NCBI GenBank assembly: GCA_905250125.1
Contig: CAJNOL010000156.1
Coordinates: 62,001-126,000, forward strand
Source of the DNA: Rotaria sordida
Taxonomy: Eukaryota > Rotifera > Eurotatoria > Philodinida > Philodinidae
Direction: 5' to 3'
DNA: 64,000 bases
Part shown: positions 61,488 through 64,000 of the stretch, piece after piece
Layout of the letters: the number at the start of each line of letters is the position of its first letter
Position numbering within the stretch: the first letter of the stretch is position 1
The notes under the pieces: generated by a model
Told to the model about the DNA's origin: nothing
The model's database searches: none
The model's input: the letters and a program-made list of their open reading frames with translations, nothing else
Made by a program: the position numbers and the translations under genes

Positions 61488-64000
61488 TACATATTATGTC
61501 TTATTTTCTGGTTTTTTTTTGTTCGTGTTTATTTGAATATCAGTCTTTAGTTAATCTATATTGTTTATTCCAAATAAACATTATCATGATATTAATGTCT
61601 ATCAAACAACAATATAAAAAACTTTCACAGAACTATCTAAAGAATAATCTGCGAGAATATTTTACACAAAAAAAAGCACTTAACTTAAACGAGATGTAAA
61701 CTTCGATCCATGTTTTTATTGTATTCTTCTAAAACGAGTTTTTATTATTTTACCGTCATACTTGGATGTTTGCTAGAAGACATTATAGGCTATATAATGA
61801 TATAATCTTACTAGTAGCAGATCACAGAAGTAGTTTTATGAAAACGCTGAAAGAAAATATGTGTGCAATTAAGTGTGACATAAACTTATCAAATTTATAT
61901 ACAGCAAAATCTCTACATTGTGAACATTGTCAGAACCAACGAAAATTATCAAGTATACCAGGGTATTCATGAAGTAATGTCCTAAAACCGGTTCGAGTAC
62001 CCGACCGGAGGCAAACTCGCCGAATCGGATTCGGGTTTGAGATGATACCCAGCAATATATGAAATCTTGATGTTTCAAAATATTTTTTCTTCTTCAAACT
62101 GCTATATATGCAACAGTATAGGAATGAAAATCGGTTCGATCATAATTGAGCAATTTATTATACTTAAGAACAGGTTACGAAAGTGTAAAGTGATATTGTT
62201 TCATTAAAAGAATTCGTTTGTAATGAAAATTCATCTACAAATGATGAGGAATCATATGACGAAGTAATTAAATACATAAAGAGGAAAATGATCTGTTAAA
62301 AATGTGAACATATATTATTGTGATAGAGAAAGTATTCATGTATGTATTCACAAGTATGATGTTTGACATCAACATTGAGTTCTATGCCAGCGTTATCAGC
62401 AACAAGCAAGCGTATACTTAGTAAAATTGATTGGAATTAAAAAACAGAAAAGATATCAAGTGAATTCTGAATTATTTGTTGTTTTTGTGAAATTTAAGAT
62501 GATCTCTTCTTTTCGTTGTTGCTTATGAAAAAAAACTAAAGAGGATACTTTTTCATATAAAGTAAAGATTTGAAAACTGTACGATGACTGTGAAATTATC
62601 TGCGGGATATCGATCATACATACAGGAAAGTTTGTTTTGCGTTTTTCTCAAAATGAAGTTTTGAACAAATAAAAATGAAATTTTGCTCTTCTGTTCTCCT
62701 ACACGGTATGTCCAATTGGGCTCCACTTTTTTGTGAATACTTTGGTGAAATTGGGGTGGTTGCTTGCTTTTTCTTCAAAATATTGTTTCTATGAAATTCG
62801 GCAACCTTTAAAAATTTAGCACCATTGAAAAAAACATGTTTTTTTTTTATAGCGCTTCTAGTATTTTGCTTTTCCTGAGCTCTAGGAACGATATTTTTGA
62901 AAGAGGAAAAAAACACGCAACTTGATTTGATCCTAGTTCTCACACAAAAATTGCAGCTCGAAAAACTGAAGTATCGAGTTTTTGTATGTGAGGGGGAACG
63001 TTTGGTCATTTTTGTCTTTTGCACCTTCCTGCCTCTCTGAAGCAAGCGTTGGAGAATTTTGAGTCTATGACATTTTTCGATTTACTTATCAAAATCTATC
63101 TGTTTTGAAAGTTTCATCATTTTTTGTTGATCCGCTTCCGAGAAATCTCGGAAAGAAGAGGCCGTAAATCTCTTGACGTTATTAAATCTACTACTTTTTC
63201 TAAATCAAAGTTCTTATCGTTTAACTGTCATCTATTACGTTAAATTTTCAAAGTTGCAATAGCTGACTAGAGATTAATAAGTACATTAATCTTTATGAGA
63301 AAATTCATTATTGCAAAAAGAAAACCGTTGGTGATATATACAATATAGATATAAAATAGAAATATATTCTTAGAAGGCACTTACATCAATACTTTCTCGA
63401 GATTTGTAAAGCTTTTCCTTTGCCTTTTAGTATTTGATTCAATGAGGTTAAAATCAAACGAGTTAATGGTAAAAGTTTCGATAAAAGTACAAATCAAGAC
63501 TTTTTATTTTCTTTTAATTCTATTGTACTCTTATGGTGCATTTAGTTTGTTGAATTGAAGATAATAGACCAGATAGCATTTATGTACGGTGAACTTCCTA
63601 TATATATATGTTTTTTCTTTTTCTATTTCATTTTACTGTTTTATCTTGTTTAGCATACGTTTAAGCGTGCTCAAAGAAGATTATATGTAGAGCGCTTAAC
63701 CTTAATTCGATCACCAAATTTTATCTTTTTAAAAAAAAATTCATAAGTTCTCTCCACAACATCCATTTGAGCTAATTTTTAATTTCCGGGATGCAGTAAA
63801 CATTTCTCTATCTTTTCATCAATTCTTTTTTAAAAGTTAATTAATCTTTAATTAGCAGTAGTCGTTACAAAGACAGCTACTCACATTTTTTCCTCGTTCT
63901 CTTCCTGTCCTAACTTGATCATTCCAGCTATTTTTGTTTCCTAATTCGATCATTCAAGCCATTTTGTAAAGAGTGCTAAAGAAAAACATTGTTTCGACAT
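61488..64000. other. Right-edge region without a supported gene
   Basis: 2.5 kb after TTC14. The longest frame (62614-63045, minus, 143 codons) is Lys/Phe-rich, has no domain, signal or splice context, and looks non-coding. A GC-richer patch at 61985-62040 is unexplained. No transposon ends were identified. Confidence 0.4.

Noticed and set aside
61985-62030. tRNA-like T-arm (GGTTCGAGTACC)
   Set aside because: No matching acceptor, D or anticodon stem could be built around it.
62614-63045. 143-codon minus-strand frame at the right end
   Set aside because: No domain, signal, splice context or coding-like composition; probably chance in A/T-run sequence.

Overview
The window looks like nuclear DNA of a small-genome invertebrate, most probably a bdelloid rotifer. 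This is inference. It is AT-rich, most introns are 50-75 nt with GT-AG ends, and the genes are animal housekeeping families. There is a bacterial-type CorA gene with introns, strong splice acceptors just upstream of several start codons (bdelloids use spliced-leader trans-splicing), and a short TGTGGG-like hairpin resembling the bdelloid telomere repeat. I have no species-level marker.

Layout. 154-910 (+): EF-hand calcium-binding protein. 1902-3178 (-): CorA-type Mg2+ channel. 3200-9060: gene-poor, with a decayed DDE transposase, a telomere-like hairpin, a small MITE and a broken small gene. 9067-14965 (-): MRPL9 preceded 146 nt upstream by ADAR, an RNA-editing deaminase; a large ADAR intron holds an opposite-strand small ORF and an 880-bp foldback. 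15615-21035 and 24212-30091 (+): two tandem M1 aminopeptidases with matching intron positions. The second keeps every catalytic motif and the first has lost them all. 33009-33860 (-): secreted or GPI-anchored Cys-rich protein. 35669-53615 (+): insulin-degrading enzyme, proteasome beta-6, MCM-binding protein and WDR5, the first three separated by only about 140-150 nt. 55941-61487 (+): TTC14-like S1/TPR protein. 61488-64000: no supported gene.

Every multi-exon model was joined by hand. Exon phases agree and total coding lengths are multiples of three. Most introns are tiny; the few long ones (0.4-2.4 kb) are long because they carry non-autonomous DNA transposons: Tc1/mariner-like MITEs, hAT-like elements and foldbacks. 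Several are nested and several families occur twice or three times in the window.

How genes may work together. The close same-strand spacing of ADAR-MRPL9 and IDE-PSMB1-MCMBP, with a polypyrimidine-AG acceptor just before each downstream ATG, suggests polycistronic units resolved by trans-splicing. The aminopeptidase pair suggests duplication followed by conversion of one copy to a non-catalytic surface protein. ADAR carries a long hairpin in its own pre-mRNA, a possible self-substrate. Everything was read by eye without database searches, so family names rest on motif recognition.
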